From contig JBOZIK010000001.1 in assembly GCA_051453625.1 (NCBI GenBank), positions 110,646,923 to 110,710,922 of the forward strand: 64,000 nt of DNA, written 5' to 3'. Within the stretch, counting starts at the first letter, position 1, and every line of letters starts with the position of its first letter. The position numbers and the translations under genes are program-made. Of this stretch, positions 61,091 through 64,000 are shown one piece after another. The notes beneath the pieces were generated by a model, which was given only the letters and a program-made list of their open reading frames with translations, did not search any database and had not been told where the DNA came from. The stretch comes from Welwitschia mirabilis (Eukaryota > Gnetophyta > Gnetopsida > Welwitschiales).

Positions 61091-61159
61091 GTGTACAAAA
61101 CATAACTGAATAATGGAGAGGACTTGATAGGTGGTCTAAATGGATGAGTAGATCTTACC

Positions 61160-64000
61160 CAATGAGCAGGTGTATGTGGCTCATCATCTGCCTCATCTGA
61201 AAGATGGGGGCCGAAGCCTATATTTGCAGGTGGCACTTCAGTCGTGCTCCACGCTAGGCCTGCTTAACCATGGAATTTTTGGGTTCCATCATATGGTGAA
61301 GGACGTGTCCCATGAGTTAAAAGGCAAGGCAGGGGACACTATCATATACCACTTAGCCTGAAGTTATTACGCCTCATGTTTTCCAACCAGATCTGGGGGG
61401 GGCTCAAACCTATATTTGCAGGTGGCACTTCCTGGAAGGCGACCCATCCCAATTGTGCTCTACGCTAGACGTGCTTAACCATGAAATTTTTGGGTTCCAT
61501 GATATGGCGAAGGACGTGTCTAACTAGTTAAAAGGTAAGACAGGGGAGACCATCATATACCACTTAGCTTGAAGTTATTACGCCTCATTTTTCTTCATCT
61601 AGAGATAATATTTTTTATAGTCATATATTGGGGGGGGGGGGGCTGTAAGTAGCATGATGAGATCACCTGCCGGCCTGATAACTATGGTGGGGGCCTAGGC
61701 CTATATTTGCAGGTGGCACTTCCCGGGAGGTCACCCACCTTAGTTGTGCTCCACACTTGGCATGCTTAACCATGGAATTTTTGGGTTCCTTGACACGCCG
61801 AAGGACGTGTTCCACGAGTTAAAAGGCAAGGCAGAGGAAATCATCATATACCACATAGCCTAAGGTTATTACGCCTCATTTTTTTTCACCTAGAGATAAT
61901 ATTTTTTATAGTCAATATATGGAGGAGGGCTGTAAGTGGCATGATGAGATGGCTCGCCGACCTGATAGCTATGGTGGGGGCCCAAGGCCTATATTTGTAG
62001 ATGGCACTTCCCAGAAGGTCACCCATCCCAGTTGTGCTTCACGCTAGGTGTGCTTAACCATGGAATTTTTGGGTTCCATGATATGGCAAAGGATGTGTCC
62101 CACGAGTTAAAAGGCAAGGCAGGGGAAGCTATCATATACCACTTAGCCTGAGGTTATTACGCCTCATTTTTTCCACCTAGAGATAATATTTTGTTATAGT
62201 TAATATATGGAGGGGGGCTGTAAGTAGCATGATGACATCGCCCGGGGCCCTGATAACTATAGTAGGGGCCAAGGCCTATATTTGCAAGTGGCACTTCTCG
62301 GGAGTTGACCCATCCCAGTTGTGCTCCACGCTAAGCGTGCTTAACCATAGAATTTTTGGGTTCCATAATATGACGAAGGATGTGTCCCATGAGTTAAAAG
62401 GCAGGATAGGGGAAACCATCATATATCACTTAGCCTGAGGTTATTATGCCTCATTTTTTTTTTCCCACCCAGGGGATAATATTTTTTTGAGTTAATATAT
62501 GAAGGGGGCTGTAAATAGCATGATGAGATGGCCCGCGGGACTGATAACTATGGTGGGAGCCCAGGCGTATATTTGCAGGCGCCACTTCTCGAGAGGTGAC
62601 CCATCCCAGTTGTGCTCCATGCTAGCCGTGCTTAACCATGGAATTTTTGGGTTCCATGATATGATTAAGGACGTGTCCTACGAGTTAAAAGGCAAGGTAG
62701 GGAAAACCACCATATACCACTTGGCCTGAGGTTATTACGCCTCATTTTTCTCACCCAGGGATAATATTTTTTATAGTTAATATAGGGAAGGGGGCTGTAA
62801 GTAGCCTGATGAGATGGCCCACGGGCTTGATAACTATGGTGGGGGCCCAGGCCTATATTTGCAGGTCCCACTTCTCGGGGGGTGACCCATCCCAGTTGTG
62901 CTCCACGCTAGGTGTGCTTAACCATAGAATTTTTGGGTTCCATGATATGGCGAAGGACGTGTCCCATGAGTTAGAAGGCAAGGCAGAGAAAACCATCATA
63001 TACTACTTAGCCTGAGGTTATTACGCCTCATTTTTTTCACCCAAAGATAATATTTTTTCAGTTAATATATGGAGGGAGGGCTGTAAGTAGCATAATGAAA
63101 TTGCCACAAGCCTGATAACTATGGTGGGGGCCCAGGCCTATATTTGTAGGTGGCAACTTCTCGGGAGGTCACCCATCCTAGTTGTGCTTCACACTAGGCG
63201 TGCTTAACTATGGAATTCTTGGGTTCCATGATATGTTAAAGGACGTGTCCCACGAGTTAAAAGGCAAGACAGGGGAAACCATTATATACCACTTAGCCTG
63301 ATTTTATTAAGCCTTATTTTTTCCAACCAAAGATAATATTTTTTATAGTTAATATATGGAAGGGGGGCTGTAAGTAGCATGATGAGATGGCTCGCGGGCC
63401 TAATAACTATGGTGGGAGCCTAGACCTATATTTGCAGGTGGCACTTCCTAGAAGGTCACCCATAGTAGTTGTGCTCCATGTTAGGCATGCTTAACCATGG
63501 AATTTTTGGGTTCCATGATATGGCGAAGGACGTGTCCCACAAGTTAAAAGGCAAGGCATGGGAAACTATCATATACCACTTAGCTTGAGGTTATTATGCC
63601 TCATTTCTTCCACCTAGAGATAAGATTTTTTATAATTAATATATGGAGGAGGACTATTAGTAGCATGATGAGATCGCTCGTGGGCCTGATAACTATGGTG
63701 GGGGCCTAAGCCTATATTTGCAGGTGGCACTTCCCGGGAGGTTACCCATCCGAGTTGTGCTCCACGCTAGGTGTGCTTAACCATGGAAATTTCGGGTTCC
63801 ATGATATGGCGAAGTACGTGTCCCACTAGTTAAAAGGTGAGACAGGGGCAAACATCATATACCACTTAGATTGAGGTTATCACGCCTCATTTTTTCCACC
63901 TAGAGATAATTTTTTTTTATAGTCAATATATAGGAGGGCTGTAAGTAGCATGATGAGATCGCCCACGGGCCTGATAACTATGGTGGGGGCCCAGGTATAT
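61160..64000 (-). repeat. Tandem array of ~287-bp units carrying a degenerate 5S rRNA gene segment
   Basis: The landmark TGCTTAACC (A-box side of 5S, minus strand) occurs at 61261, 61472, 61763, 62051, 62338, 62629, 62915, 63201, 63488 and 63774; spacings are 211, 291, 288, 287, 291, 286, 286, 287 and 286. On the minus strand each unit reads TGGTTAAGCACGCCTAGC, then GGGATGGGTGACC and CTCCCGGGAAGT, in the same order and spacing as plant 5S rRNA (AGTTAAGCGTGCTTGGGC; GGATGGGTGACCTCCTGGGA). The first ~30-40 and last ~20 bases of 5S are not recognisable, so no unit can make 5S rRNA. Cassandra TRIM elements carry 5S segments in their LTRs, and this may be an array of Cassandra-like LTRs or a derived satellite. 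The array runs off the window. The small open frames in it are shadows. Confidence 0.85.

Noticed and set aside
61170-63015. Repeated small frames (63-76 aa) with HFSGGDPSQLCSTL-like sequence
   Set aside because: They recur once per unit of the 5S-like array and run antisense to the 5S segment; they are by-products of the tandem repeat.
61160-64000. Functional 5S rRNA genes
   Set aside because: The 5' and 3' parts of 5S are missing or unrecognisable, the A box and intermediate element are changed, and no T-run terminator follows the 5S-like segment.
1-64000. CRISPR arrays, bacterial operons or prophage
   Set aside because: The sequence is clearly plant nuclear DNA; the regular repeats seen are retroelement- or 5S-derived, with no spacer-repeat pattern.

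Overview
The window looks like about 64 kb of repeat-dominated nuclear DNA from a seed plant with a large, AT-rich genome. The signs are plant-type Ty1/copia elements of the Sirevirus (SIRE/Maximus) lineage and of a Tnt1-like lineage, plant LINEs with a DUF4283-like ORF1, a 5S-rRNA-derived tandem array, and one intron-containing gene with a probable mitochondrial presequence. I cannot name the species. At least fourteen runs of N mark scaffold gaps (for example 27390-28061 and 53766-54108). Almost every coding stretch is a decayed transposon.

Layout. 1-6600: AT-rich spacer with a LINE fragment (3907-4720) and two diffuse direct repeats. 6600-7990 and 22638-22960: the two halves of one LINE copy (L1). 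It is split by a 14.6-kb minus-strand block (7991-22637) carrying three copies of one Sirevirus LTR, and the target five bases ATCTC sit on both sides. 24190-30440: a near-complete but dead LINE (L2) ending in an A-run. 30500-33483: a second LINE zinc-binding fragment and low-complexity DNA. 33484-46965: a plus-strand composite with three copies of a related Sirevirus LTR, bounded by a GTACC duplication. It holds gag, pol, two copies of the post-pol (envelope-like) reading frame and an inserted AT-rich/GC-rich block. 48530-53640: another dead LINE (L4) on the minus strand.

The only plausible host gene begins at 54444: two exons (54444-54594 and 55025-55163) that join in frame to give a presequence-like N-terminus and the start of an RRM-like domain. 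The rest of the gene is not visible. The following sequence, probably intron, holds eight copies of a ~255-bp tandem repeat (about 55940-57840).

The right end has Tnt1-like copia remnants on the minus strand (58000-61090). It then has a tandem array of ~287-bp units (61160 to the window edge), each carrying a minus-strand, partly degenerate 5S rRNA gene segment. This is either a Cassandra-type TRIM derivative or a 5S-derived satellite.

The most interesting points are the 5S-like array; the two three-LTR composites, each with one outer target-site duplication; a repeated GGTCGACC-like motif found both upstream of the TATA box in the Sirevirus LTRs and just before the post-pol reading frame; and a LINE copy that keeps ORF1 but has lost ORF2.
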